Source: JAWXUE01 sp044432925 (GTDB lineage Bacteria; Bacillota_I; Bacilli_A; Acholeplasmatales; Anaeroplasmataceae). Taken from it: 40,356 bases of DNA. Positions 1 through 7,839 of this stretch are shown here, in pieces. Below the pieces are notes generated by a model. The model was given only the letters and a program-made list of their open reading frames with translations. It was not told where the DNA came from and searched no databases. The translations under genes were made by a program, and so were the position numbers. The DNA is taken from contig JAWXUE010000012.1 in the NCBI GenBank assembly GCA_044432925.1, positions 1 to 40,356 of the forward strand, read 5' to 3'. Position 1 is the first letter of the stretch, and each line of letters begins with the position of its first letter.

Positions 1-96
1 CTTGTGGAAGCGATAGAAATATACCCGATAACCATTAAAGTAAATATAAATAATATATGTCAATACAATTTCGTTTTTCGCAAAAACACAAAATAA
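1..96 (+). other. possible 3' end of a truncated reading frame
   Basis: Frame 1 is open from the first base to a TAA at 94-96, giving 31 residues with no start in the window. The stretch LVEAIEIYP resembles the segment near the C-terminus of many clostridial large serine recombinases, where LIExxEIYP-like strings are common. The residues after it do not match that family clearly. It could be the end of a recombinase cut by the window edge, a decayed remnant, or chance. This is a weak call; only the open frame is seen directly. Confidence 0.22.
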
Positions 97-134
97 TACA
101 TAATTAAATTAATCTTATTGTTTTATAAAAAATA

Positions 135-160
135 AAAAAGAATCTTTTTCAGATTCTTTT
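135..160 (-). terminator. intrinsic terminator of the aspartase-like gene
   Basis: Arms AAAAAGAATCT and AGATTCTTTT form a hairpin with a five-base loop. On the minus strand it is followed by a T-rich tract. It lies just past the stop codon of the leftward lyase gene. Confidence 0.75.
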
Positions 161-176
161 AAATTAAAAATATAAA

Positions 177-1568
177 TTATAAAGCTTTAATAGCATGAAT
201 AGTTAAAATATTTTCTAACTCTTTTTCACTAATAAGATTATCTCTTAAAACAATATCCCTAACACTAATATTATTAATTCTTGCTTCCTTAATAATAGCA
301 ATAGTTTTATCTAAACCTAATTTAGGTAATAAAGTAACACCAATAGCTGAAGTATTAACAATATCGTTCTTACACTTCTTCTCATTAATAACCATAGTTT
401 CAACAACAAATTCTCTTAATAATTTAATAGCTCTACTCATATACTCAATACTATCAAAAGTATTCTCATAAATAATAGGACCAAAAACATTAAGTTCTAA
501 TTGACCATGCTCAGCAGCTAAATTAATAGTAGTATCCTTACCAACAATTTGAAAACAAACCTGATTAACAACCTCTGGAATAGTTGGATTAACCTTACCA
601 GATAACAAACCAGTACTAGCTTCAACAGGTTGTAAAGAAACCTCACCATAACTAGCCATTAACCTAATATCACTTGAAGTCTTACTTAAATTAATAGCAG
701 CTAACTTAATAGCATGACTCAAATTAACAAACTCATCCATATTTCTAGCAACATCAAGAGCATTATCAGCTTTTCTAAATTCAACATTACCAACTTCATT
801 CAATCTAGTATCAATACTTTTAACATATACATTATGTGAATAACCAGCAATACCAATATCACCAGTACCCAAACTAACAACATGCATCTCCTCTAACGCA
901 CTATTAATACGTTGAATATCTCTTTGAATAGTTGATGAAGTAGCTTTAAAAAGTTCACCAAAAGATAAAGGAAGAGAATCTTGTAAATGAGTTCTACCAA
1001 TCTTAAAAGTATCACCATACATAGTAGACTTATCATTAAAACATTTTCTAATCTTCTTTAATTCAACTAATAAAGTTTTAGACAATTGTAAAATAGCATG
1101 CTTAGCAGCAGTTGGAATAACATCATTAGTAGATTGAGATAAATTAACATGATTTAGTGGATGCACTAAATCATAATCTCCTAACTTACCACCTAACATC
1201 TCATTAGCTCTATTAGCAATAACCTCGTTCATATTCATATTCATAGCGTGACCAGCACCACCTTGAATAGCATCAGTTAAAAATTGATTATTAAATCTAC
1301 CATTAATAACCTCATCACAAGCACTACAAATAGCTTTAGTAACATCTCTTGATAGAAACTTAGCATCATAGTTAGATAAAGTACAAGCTTTCTTAATAAT
1401 AGCAAGTGATTTAATCATTTGTTTGTGAACCTTTACCTTAGTAATAGAAAAGTACTCTTTACTTCTTAAAGTGGCAATACCATAATAAGCATTAATAGGA
1501 ATTTCCATTTCGCCTATTGCATCTTTTTCAATACGATTTTTCATAATTTCAATTAAGTGATCAAACAC
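177..1568 (-). CDS. aspartase/fumarase superfamily lyase, annotated as aspartate ammonia-lyase-like, with an altered active site
   Basis: 463 residues, usual for aspartase (about 460-480), which splits L-aspartate into fumarate and ammonia. The fold is clear: GEMEIPINAYYG near the N-terminus, SQSTNDV (144-150), GRTHLQD (191-197) and KVNPTIPEVVNQV (325-337). Two active-site positions depart from the family. The usual GAGT is GAGH (104-107), replacing the substrate-binding Thr with His. The catalytic flexible loop, normally GSSIMPxKxNP, reads ASTGLLSGKVNP (317-328), so the catalytic Ser position is Thr and Gly-Ser-Ser and Met-Pro are lost. Lys and Asn of the loop remain. Translation probably starts at the GTG behind GAGGGAG; an ATG eight codons later has no ribosome site. 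The gene stands alone, divergent from murA. It is a family member, but aspartase activity is doubtful. Confidence 0.8.
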   Translation of the reverse strand: MFDHLIEIMKNRIEKDAIGEMEIPINAYYGIATLRSKEYFSITKVKVHKQMIKSLAIIKKACTLSNYDAKFLSRDVTKAICSACDEVINGRFNNQFLTDAIQGGAGHAMNMNMNEVIANRANEMLGGKLGDYDLVHPLNHVNLSQSTNDVIPTAAKHAILQLSKTLLVELKKIRKCFNDKSTMYGDTFKIGRTHLQDSLPLSFGELFKATSSTIQRDIQRINSALEEMHVVSLGTGDIGIAGYSHNVYVKSIDTRLNEVGNVEFRKADNALDVARNMDEFVNLSHAIKLAAINLSKTSSDIRLMASYGEVSLQPVEASTGLLSGKVNPTIPEVVNQVCFQIVGKDTTINLAAEHGQLELNVFGPIIYENTFDSIEYMSRAIKLLREFVVETMVINEKKCKNDIVNTSAIGVTLLPKLGLDKTIAIIKEARINNISVRDIVLRDNLISEKELENILTIHAIKAL

Positions 1569-1594
1569 TTTCTCCCTCTTACAAATTCACTTAA

Positions 1595-1623
1595 ATTATA
1601 CAACAAATCAATTAAAAAAACAA
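1595..1623 (-). promoter_or_regulatory. promoter of the aspartase-like gene
   Basis: Read on the minus strand, TTGTTT (1623-1618), a 17-base spacer and TATAAT (1600-1595). Transcription would begin about 15-20 bases before the GTG start. Confidence 0.6.
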
Positions 1624-1672
1624 ATTGTAACTAAATTATATATAGACGCATATACTATACCGGTGATCATAT

Positions 1673-2908
1673 TTGAAAACAATAAAAATAAGACCTTCTA
1701 CTGTCAAAGGAACAATAAAAATAAATGGGTCAAAAAATAGTGCCCTACCAATAATAGTAGGGGCACTATTAAACAACAAAAAAGTAAAATTAAAAAACAT
1801 ACCAGATATAAAAGATATAAATGAATTAATACAAATAATAGAATACTTAGGAGCAACAATAAAAAGAAAAAGAAATACATTAAAAATAACACCTAAAATA
1901 CAAAACAAAGAAATACTACATGAATCATGCAAAACATTTAGAGCATCATACTATTTAATGGGATTATATTTAGCACTTTTTAATCATGTTAAAATATATT
2001 TACCAGGTGGATGTAATATTGGTAAAAGACCAATAGACTTCCACCTAATGGGATTTGAAGCATTAGGTGCTAAATATAAAATAACAGACAACATAATAGA
2101 AATAGCATTAATAAGACCCACAAATGCTAAAATAACATTACCAAAGAAAAGTTTAGGAGCAACAATAAATCTAATACTATTAGCATCAAGAATTGAAGGA
2201 CTAACAACAATAAATAACATATCATTAGAACCAGAACTAATAGACTTCGTAAACTTTATGAAAAAAATGGGATTAAAAATATATATTGAAGGTACATCAG
2301 TATATATATATGGTAAAAGTTATTTAAACAAAAAAATAAAATACAAAATAATACCAGATCGAATTGAAGCTTCTACTTTTATATGTCTAGGACTAGTAAC
2401 AAATAAAGTAAAAGTTAAAAAAATAAATATAAACCATCTAAACAATATACTACTACCATTAAAACAATCTAAAGCAAATATAAAAATAACAAAAAACTCC
2501 GTAACAACGAGAAAATCAAGAATAAATGGAATGAAAATAATAAGTGCTGAATACCCTAAATTATCAACTGATATATTCCCTTTATTATTACCTGTAATGG
2601 CTTATAGTAAAGATGCTTGTAAAATAACAGAAACAATATATGAAAATAGATTTGAAGTATGTAATGAATTAATAAAGTTAGGAGTAAATATAGAAATAAA
2701 TAACAGTGATTGTTTAATTACAGGTAATAAAGAAACAATAACTAATGAAGTATCAGCAACAGACTTAAGATGTGCAGCAAGTCTTCTAATATATGCTATT
2801 TCAACAAACAAAGATATAATAATAGATAACTTCAATATAATAGAAAGAGGATACGAAAACATCCTAAAAAAACTAGATATATTACATGTAAATTATGAAG
2901 TATTATAA
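1673..2908 (+). CDS. murA: UDP-N-acetylglucosamine 1-carboxyvinyltransferase MurA
   Basis: 411 residues, close to the usual 417-420. MurA transfers enolpyruvate from PEP to UDP-GlcNAc, the first committed step of peptidoglycan synthesis in the cytoplasm. Visible active-site residues are KN (21-22, in GSKNSALP), Cys114 in PGGCNIGKRP, Arg119, the Asp in YPKLSTDI and the Arg in ERGYENI near the C-terminus. The catalytic Cys is kept, as in fosfomycin-sensitive enzymes. The start is TTG at 1673 with GGTGAT five bases upstream. The protein is very rich in Lys and Ile, in line with the base composition. It stands alone, divergent from the lyase, with a gap of about 100 bases. Its presence says the organism makes a cell wall. 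Confidence 0.95.
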   Translation: MKTIKIRPSTVKGTIKINGSKNSALPIIVGALLNNKKVKLKNIPDIKDINELIQIIEYLGATIKRKRNTLKITPKIQNKEILHESCKTFRASYYLMGLYLALFNHVKIYLPGGCNIGKRPIDFHLMGFEALGAKYKITDNIIEIALIRPTNAKITLPKKSLGATINLILLASRIEGLTTINNISLEPELIDFVNFMKKMGLKIYIEGTSVYIYGKSYLNKKIKYKIIPDRIEASTFICLGLVTNKVKVKKININHLNNILLPLKQSKANIKITKNSVTTRKSRINGMKIISAEYPKLSTDIFPLLLPVMAYSKDACKITETIYENRFEVCNELIKLGVNIEINNSDCLITGNKETITNEVSATDLRCAASLLIYAISTNKDIIIDNFNIIERGYENILKKLDILHVNYEVL

Positions 2909-2934
2909 TATATACTTCTTTTTTCATCTTTTTA

Positions 2935-2963
2935 TTGATTTATAAAGGTTGATATGATAAAAT
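2935..2963 (+). promoter_or_regulatory. rpmE promoter
   Basis: TTGATT, 17 bases, TAAAAT. The leader of about 50 bases holds a small ATGGT/ACCAT hairpin just before the AAGGAG ribosome site; whether it regulates L31 is unknown. Confidence 0.6.
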
Positions 2964-3018
2964 ACTATGTGAAAACTTACTATGGTTCTTACACCATGGC
3001 GGAAGGAGAGTGTTTCAG

Positions 3019-3234
3019 ATGAAAAAAGATATTCATCCAGAATACCATAACACAAAAGTAGTTTGTACTACTTGCGGAAACGAATTTACTTCAGGATCAG
3101 TTTTACCAGAAATTAAAGTGGATACATGTTCAAATTGTCATGCATTTTATACAGGTAAACAATCATTTGGTCAAGCAGATGGTAGAGTAGAACGTTTCAA
3201 AAAACGTTATGGAATTAACAAAGAAGAAAAATAA
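3019..3234 (+). CDS. rpmE: 50S ribosomal protein L31 (bL31), zinc-binding form
   Basis: 71 residues. It begins MKKDIHPEYH, the standard L31 start, so I chose the ATG at 3019; AAGGAG lies ten bases upstream. A GTG nine bases earlier sits on the ribosome site and is rejected. Two CxxC motifs (CTTCG and CSNCH) mark the zinc-binding C+ form rather than the zinc-free paralog. L31 bridges the large subunit to the small-subunit head. It is monocistronic, with its own promoter and terminator. Confidence 0.95.
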   Translation: MKKDIHPEYHNTKVVCTTCGNEFTSGSVLPEIKVDTCSNCHAFYTGKQSFGQADGRVERFKKRYGINKEEK

Positions 3235-3240
3235 AAAAAT

Positions 3241-3265
3241 AAGAACTCAATTGAGTTCTTTTTTT
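3241..3265 (+). terminator. rpmE terminator
   Basis: The perfect palindrome AAGAACTCAATTGAGTTCTT is followed by T5. The tdk ribosome site begins immediately after, so tdk either relies on readthrough or has a promoter I cannot see. Confidence 0.85.
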
Positions 3266-3278
3266 AATAGGAGGATTT

Positions 3279-3821
3279 ATGAATAATATAGGAAGTATTG
3301 AAATAATATGCGGACCAATGTTTGCTGGGAAAACTGAAGAATTAATAAGATTAGCAACTAGATTAGATTATGCAAAGAAAAATTACTTTGTATTTAAACC
3401 TTCTTTAGATGATAGATATTCTGATTCAGAAATAGTATCACATAGTAACTATAAAAAAAATTCAATTAATATAACAAAAAGTACAGAGATATATAATCAT
3501 GTAAATGAAAACACTAATGTAATAATTGCTGATGAAGTTCAATTTTTTGATAAAGATATAATAAATGTATGTGAAACATTAGCAGATAAAGGAATAAGAG
3601 TTATTGTTGGTGGATTAGATTGTGACTTTTTAGGTAATCCCTTTGAGATTACAGCACAACTATTAGCCAGAGCTGAAAAAGTAACTAAACTAACTTCAAT
3701 ATGTTCTATATGTGGAGAAAGTGCAACTAAATCAAAAAGATTATCAAGTGATGATGAATTAATTGTATTAGGCGCTTCTTCTTTATACGAACCTAGATGT
3801 AGAAAGTGTCATTCCTTATAA
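3279..3821 (+). CDS. tdk: thymidine kinase, type II
   Basis: 180 residues. It phosphorylates thymidine with ATP in the pyrimidine salvage pathway. The P-loop GPMFAGKT (12-19), the Walker B-like DEVQFF (85-90) and the zinc lasso cysteines (CSIC, and CRKC at the extreme C-terminus) are all present, so this is the tetrameric type II enzyme of bacteria. The RBS is AGGAGG. The C-terminus is short, ending four residues after the last cysteine. Its stop overlaps the tadA start by one base (TAATG), indicating translational coupling. Confidence 0.93.
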   Translation: MNNIGSIEIICGPMFAGKTEELIRLATRLDYAKKNYFVFKPSLDDRYSDSEIVSHSNYKKNSINITKSTEIYNHVNENTNVIIADEVQFFDKDIINVCETLADKGIRVIVGGLDCDFLGNPFEITAQLLARAEKVTKLTSICSICGESATKSKRLSSDDELIVLGASSLYEPRCRKCHSL

Positions 3822-4270
3822 TGGAAAAGTTTATGTTAGAAGCTTTAAAAGAAGCTAAAAAAGCAGCAGACATTAATGAAGTTCCTGTAGGATGCGTTAT
3901 TGTAAAAGATAACAAAATAATTGCTAGAGCGTATAACACAAGAGAAAAAACACAAACTACTACTGCTCACGCTGAAATACTAGCAATACAAAAAGCATGT
4001 AAAAAATTAAATTCTTGGAGATTAGTAGATTGTGATATGTATATTACACTAGAACCATGTTCTATGTGTAGTGGAGCTATAATACAATCTAGAATTAAAA
4101 ATATATATTTTGGAGCATTTGATTATAAAACAGGTGCTGCTGGATCAGTATTAAACTTATTTGAGTATGACTTTAATCATAAAGTAAATGTAATATCAGG
4201 TGTATTAAAAGAACAATGTGAATATGAATTACAAACTTTTTTTAAAACTTTGCGAAATCTGAAAAAATAA
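3821..4270 (+). CDS. tadA: tRNA adenosine(34) deaminase TadA
   Basis: 149 residues. TadA converts A34 to inosine in tRNA-Arg(ACG). The zinc cytidine-deaminase motifs are HAE (50-52) and PCSMC (79-83), and the FGAFDYKTGAAGS segment is typical of TadA. The start at 3821 overlaps the tdk stop by one base; an upstream in-frame TTG would extend the protein by five residues into tdk without support. No strong Shine-Dalgarno precedes it, consistent with reinitiation after tdk. Confidence 0.92.
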   Translation: MEKFMLEALKEAKKAADINEVPVGCVIVKDNKIIARAYNTREKTQTTTAHAEILAIQKACKKLNSWRLVDCDMYITLEPCSMCSGAIIQSRIKNIYFGAFDYKTGAAGSVLNLFEYDFNHKVNVISGVLKEQCEYELQTFFKTLRNLKK

Positions 4271-4272
4271 TA

Positions 4273-4300
4273 TTGATTTTGTAAATAAAAATGATATAAT
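4273..4300 (+). promoter_or_regulatory. SRP RNA promoter
   Basis: TTGATT, 16 bases, TATAAT. The -10 ends six bases before the 5' arm of the SRP RNA stem, which fixes the likely +1 near 4307. Confidence 0.65.
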
Positions 4301-4306
4301 TAAAAC

Positions 4307-4416
4307 ACATTCAATGAAATACACCTATTCAAGAAAAAGGTGTGAACCAGCTCAGGACCGGAAGGTAGCAGGCTTAAGCATTCTCTTCTGTGAGTAGGTG
4401 TATTTCATTGAATGTT
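4307..4416 (+). ncRNA. ffs: signal recognition particle RNA, short (4.5S-like) form
   Basis: The apical domain IV is clear: GAACCAGCTCAGG, the GGAA tetraloop region in CCGGAAGG, then TAGCAGGC and TTAAGCA. A perfect 21-bp terminal stem pairs 4307-4327 with 4395-4415. The RNA scaffolds Ffh in co-translational targeting. At about 110 nt it lacks the Alu domain found in Bacillus 6S-like SRP RNA and matches the short type. A T-rich stretch follows the stem and may end transcription. Confidence 0.9.
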
Positions 4417-4439
4417 TATTTTTATAAAGGAGGGATTGT

Positions 4440-5123
4440 ATGATATTAGATTTAGTAATTATATTCTTCATTATTATATCGATAATATTTGGATATAAAG
4501 TTGGTTTTGTAAAATACATTTTAAAAATAGCAAGTATACTAAGTGGATTATTAATTTCTATATTACTAACATCTCCTTGTACTGATTTGGTAATGAAAAC
4601 TCCAATAGGAAGTAACATTGTAGAAACCATTACTCAAAACATAACGAAATCAAACATTGATTTATCTAGTGCTAATGCATTACCTGAAATGTTAGAAGCT
4701 GCGGGAGTACCAAGTTTTCTAACAGGTATTATATCTTCTATGTTAGGTAATCCTGAACCTGCAGATATGATTAATTCAATTTCAACTTTCTTAAGTGAAA
4801 TAATAATATCAACAATTGTATTCTTTATATTATTATTTGGAGCAACATTAATAATATTTATATTAAAGAAAATTGCTGATAGACTTCGTGAAAGTAAAGT
4901 ATTTAAATTTATAGATGGAATATTTGGAATAGTTTTTTCTCTTCTAGTATTCACTTTAATACTATTTGTTGTTTCTGCTGGATTAATAGTAGCATTAAAC
5001 ATATCATTTATTGAGGAATCAATAGGAAGTTTTATTACTACACAGTTAGACTCAAGTTTCGGATTATTCAAATATTTCTATCAAAATAACATTATAGTTA
5101 ACATATGGAATCTTATATTCTAA
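4440..5123 (+). CDS. CvpA-family integral membrane protein
   Basis: 227 residues. The N-terminus (DLVIIFFIIISIIFGYKVGF) followed by a glycine-containing second helix fits the CvpA (colicin V production) family. Hydrophobic segments lie near residues 1-20, 25-47, about 120-145 and about 160-190, separated by a polar loop at 60-105. The family is widespread in Firmicutes, but its function is poorly defined. The RBS is AAGGAGGG. It follows the SRP RNA closely and may share its transcript, and it has its own terminator. Confidence 0.7.
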   Translation: MILDLVIIFFIIISIIFGYKVGFVKYILKIASILSGLLISILLTSPCTDLVMKTPIGSNIVETITQNITKSNIDLSSANALPEMLEAAGVPSFLTGIISSMLGNPEPADMINSISTFLSEIIISTIVFFILLFGATLIIFILKKIADRLRESKVFKFIDGIFGIVFSLLVFTLILFVVSAGLIVALNISFIEESIGSFITTQLDSSFGLFKYFYQNNIIVNIWNLIF

Positions 5124-5151
5124 ACCATCAAATTTTTTGATGGTTTTTTTA
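5124..5151 (+). terminator. terminator after the CvpA-like gene
   Basis: ACCATCAAA and TTTGATGGT pair across a short T loop, followed by T7. Confidence 0.85.
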
Positions 5152-5160
5152 TTTATATTA

Positions 5161-5189
5161 TTGACTTTTTCACTGAAAAAAACTATAAT
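5161..5189 (+). promoter_or_regulatory. polyamine operon promoter
   Basis: TTGACT, 17 bases, TATAAT: the strongest sigma-A-like promoter in the window. It stands 70 bases before the XRE-cupin gene. Confidence 0.8.
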
Positions 5190-5202
5190 AAATTTTAGTG
5201 AG

Positions 5203-5229
5203 TATAAGTTGAGTAATTCTCAACTTATA
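5203..5229 (+). promoter_or_regulatory. perfect 11-bp inverted repeat, probable operator of the polyamine operon
   Basis: TATAAGTTGAG, five bases, CTCAACTTATA. It lies 14 bases after the -10 hexamer, over the expected transcribed start. No T-run follows, so it is not an intrinsic terminator. The first gene downstream encodes a DNA-binding regulator, which makes an autoregulatory operator the simplest reading. An RNA hairpin role is not excluded. Confidence 0.6.
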
Positions 5230-5258
5230 GTCAATTTTCTCTAAACTGGAGGTATAAT

Positions 5259-5792
5259 ATGGAATTAGGTGCAAAAATAAAATCAATGAGGATGCAATTA
5301 CTTCTTACACAAGAAGAATTAGCAAATAGATGTGAATTAACTAAAAGTTATATTTCATTATTAGAAAATAATAAAACAAGTCCATCTATTCAAACACTTA
5401 CACATATTTTAGAAGTATTAGGTACTACACTAAGTGACTTCTTTTATGAAGAAACTACTCAAAAAATAGTTTTTACTGAGGAAGAACATTACGAAAAAGA
5501 ATTTGATGGTTATACACAAGATTGGTTAGTTCCAACAAGTCAAAAACTTTTTATGGAACCTATTTTATTAGTTATTAAACCTGGTGTTCAAACTTTTATA
5601 GATCATCCACATGATGGACAAGAGTTTGGATATGTTATAGAAGGTCAAGTAGACGTTGTTTACGGCAGTTTAACTGAAACTTGTAAACAAGGTGAGGCTT
5701 TTTATTTTAAAACGGATAAAACCCATTATTTAGTTAATACTGGTAAATCTAATGCGAAAGTTATTTGGGTTTCTTGCCCACCAAATTTCTAG
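5259..5792 (+). CDS. XRE-family regulator with C-terminal cupin domain (PuuR-like)
   Basis: 177 residues. Residues 1-60 are a helix-turn-helix of the Cro/CI type (MRMQLLLTQEELANRCELTKS, then SYISLLENNKTSPS), and roughly 95-175 form a small cupin beta barrel with HPHDGQEFGYVIEGQ and GEAFYF. This architecture is known from PuuR and related regulators that sense small molecules. As first gene of the potABCD operon it probably senses polyamines and represses or tunes its own operon through the inverted repeat upstream. The RBS is TGGAGG; potA follows after ten bases. Confidence 0.85.
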   Translation: MELGAKIKSMRMQLLLTQEELANRCELTKSYISLLENNKTSPSIQTLTHILEVLGTTLSDFFYEETTQKIVFTEEEHYEKEFDGYTQDWLVPTSQKLFMEPILLVIKPGVQTFIDHPHDGQEFGYVIEGQVDVVYGSLTETCKQGEAFYFKTDKTHYLVNTGKSNAKVIWVSCPPNF

Positions 5793-5801
5793 GAGGTATT
5801 T

Positions 5802-7025
5802 ATGAAAAAACTTATTGAATTAAAAAATATAACAAAAAGTTATAATGATAATGTTGTTGTTAATGATATTAGCTTTTATGTTAATGAAAATGAATTTATG
5901 ACATTCTTAGGTCCTTCTGGTTGTGGGAAGACTACTACTTTAAGAATGATAGGTGGATTTGAATCAGTAGATAGTGGTGAAATTATTTTAGATGGAGAGT
6001 TAGTTAATGATATCGCTCCTTATGAAAGACCTGTTAATACTGTATTCCAAAGATATGCATTATTTCCACATTTAAATGTATTTGATAATGTAGCTTTTGG
6101 TTTAAGAAATTATAATAGAATTGTTGAAGATGCTAAAAGTTCAATTAGAAGAAATTATGAACCTAAAATTTTATTATTACAAAAAGAATCTTCTACTGCT
6201 TCTATAGAACGTAAAAATGAAATTAAATTAGAAATTAAAAATTTAAAATATAAAATGAAAATAGAAACAAAAGAAAAAGTTAAAATTGCTAAACAACAAA
6301 GATTTACTGAATTAGAAATTAATACAAAGGTATTAGAAGCATTAAAAATGGTTAAACTAGATTCGATGATGGATAGAAAAATTGATACTCTATCTGGAGG
6401 GCAACAACAACGTATAGCTATTGCTCGTGCAATTATTAATAAACCTAAAATTTTATTATTAGATGAACCTTTAGCTGCTCTTGATTTAAAACTTAGACAA
6501 GAGATGCAATACGAACTAAAAGAAATGCAAAGAGAATTAGGAATTACATTTATATTTGTTACACATGATCAAGAGGAAGCTTTAACTATGTCTGATACAG
6601 TTGTTGTTATGGACAATGGTACAATCCAACAAATAGGTACTCCTCAAGATATATATAATGAGCCGAAAAACCGCTTTGTTGCGAACTTTATTGGTGAGTC
6701 AAACATTTTAGAAGGTACATATAAAGGAAATAAAATAGTTAACTTTATGGGTAGTGATTTTGAATGTGTTGATGAAAACTTTAGCGTTGATGAAAAATGT
6801 GATGTAGTTATTAGACCTGAGGATTTCGATATTGTTGATGTATCAAAAGCAAAGTTAATTGCTGAAGTAGACTCTGTAGTATTTAAAGGAGTACATTTTG
6901 AAATATGTGCTTATATTGGTGAAAAAGAATTTGTTATACATAATTATGAACTTGTTAAAGTAGGAGATAAGATTGGACTTTCAGTAGATCCATATGAAAT
7001 TCATCTTATGAAAGTAAATGAATAA
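5802..7025 (+). CDS. potA: spermidine/putrescine ABC transporter ATP-binding protein PotA, with a helical insertion
   Basis: 407 residues. It powers polyamine import from the inner membrane face. Motifs: Walker A GPSGCGKT (37-44), Q-loop VFQRYALFP with Gln83, signature LSGGQQQ (197-203), Walker B LLLDEP (218-223), H-loop His255 and a C-terminal TOBE-like region. Between Q-loop and signature, residues about 103-172 form a Lys/Glu-rich, probably coiled-coil insertion that ordinary PotA proteins of about 370 residues lack; I recall longer insertions here in some Mollicutes PotA proteins. The RBS is AGGAGG. Its end overlaps potB by eight bases. Confidence 0.93.
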   Translation: MKKLIELKNITKSYNDNVVVNDISFYVNENEFMTFLGPSGCGKTTTLRMIGGFESVDSGEIILDGELVNDIAPYERPVNTVFQRYALFPHLNVFDNVAFGLRNYNRIVEDAKSSIRRNYEPKILLLQKESSTASIERKNEIKLEIKNLKYKMKIETKEKVKIAKQQRFTELEINTKVLEALKMVKLDSMMDRKIDTLSGGQQQRIAIARAIINKPKILLLDEPLAALDLKLRQEMQYELKEMQRELGITFIFVTHDQEEALTMSDTVVVMDNGTIQQIGTPQDIYNEPKNRFVANFIGESNILEGTYKGNKIVNFMGSDFECVDENFSVDEKCDVVIRPEDFDIVDVSKAKLIAEVDSVVFKGVHFEICAYIGEKEFVIHNYELVKVGDKIGLSVDPYEIHLMKVNE

Positions 7026-7839
7026 ATTTAAGAAATTATCTATACCATACATTATATGGATGGGTATACTTATATTAATACCTTTAGCATTAATGTTATT
7101 ATTATCTGTTTTAAGTATTAACTATTTTGAGTTTGATAGTGCATCTTTCTCACTAGCCCATTTAAATACTGTATTTAGTAAGGCTAATTTAGATGCTACA
7201 TTACTATCAACTAAATTAGCTTTACTAGCAACAATAGGATCATTAATTATAGGTTACCCTGTAGCATATATAGTTTCTAATTTAAAAACAAAATACAAAT
7301 TCTTTATACTACTTCTTTTTATAGTTCCTATGTGGACTAATCTTCTACTTCGTGTAGAAACAATTAATAGATTATTACAACCTGCTGGTTTATTAAATAA
7401 TATGTTTGGTATTAGTATAGATTTAAGTGGCACACAAACTGCTGTTATTTTAACTATGATATTAATTTATATACCGTTTATGATTTTCCCTATTTATACT
7501 GTTTTAGAAAAAACAGATAAAGGATTAATTGAAGCAGCTAATGATTTAGGTGCAGGACCTATTAAAACATTTTTAAAAGTAACTCTACCTTTATCTGCTA
7601 AAGGTATCACAAGTGGTGTTACAATGGTATTCTTACCTTGTGCTATGGGATTTACTATTCCATATATCGTTTCAAATGGAAATATGCAATTAATAGGTAA
7701 TATTATTGAAAGATATTTCAAAGATGGTACAGGACAATTTAATATTGGTAGTTCTATATCTTTATTATTGATGATTGTTGTATTTGCTGCCTTATTCTTA
7801 ATGATGAAAATCGATGAAGAGGGGGAAATGTTAATATGA
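7018..7839 (+). CDS. potB: spermidine/putrescine ABC transporter permease PotB
   Basis: 273 residues with about six membrane helices. The EAA loop that docks on the ATPase reads EAANDLGAGPIKTFLKVTLP. Together with PotC it forms the transmembrane channel. The start overlaps the potA end by eight bases and the stop overlaps the potC start by four (ATGA), so the operon is translationally coupled. Assignment as PotB rather than PotC rests on gene order and sequence feel; both are members of the same permease family. Confidence 0.9.
   Translation: MNKFKKLSIPYIIWMGILILIPLALMLLLSVLSINYFEFDSASFSLAHLNTVFSKANLDATLLSTKLALLATIGSLIIGYPVAYIVSNLKTKYKFFILLLFIVPMWTNLLLRVETINRLLQPAGLLNNMFGISIDLSGTQTAVILTMILIYIPFMIFPIYTVLEKTDKGLIEAANDLGAGPIKTFLKVTLPLSAKGITSGVTMVFLPCAMGFTIPYIVSNGNMQLIGNIIERYFKDGTGQFNIGSSISLLLMIVVFAALFLMMKIDEEGEMLI

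Noticed and set aside
3241..3265. Palindrome before tdk as an operator
   Set aside because: It is directly followed by T's and sits just after the rpmE stop, so a terminator explains it better.
4634..5071. A 145-residue frame on the minus strand
   Set aside because: It lies wholly inside the CvpA-like gene, has no start signal and reads as low-complexity shadow.
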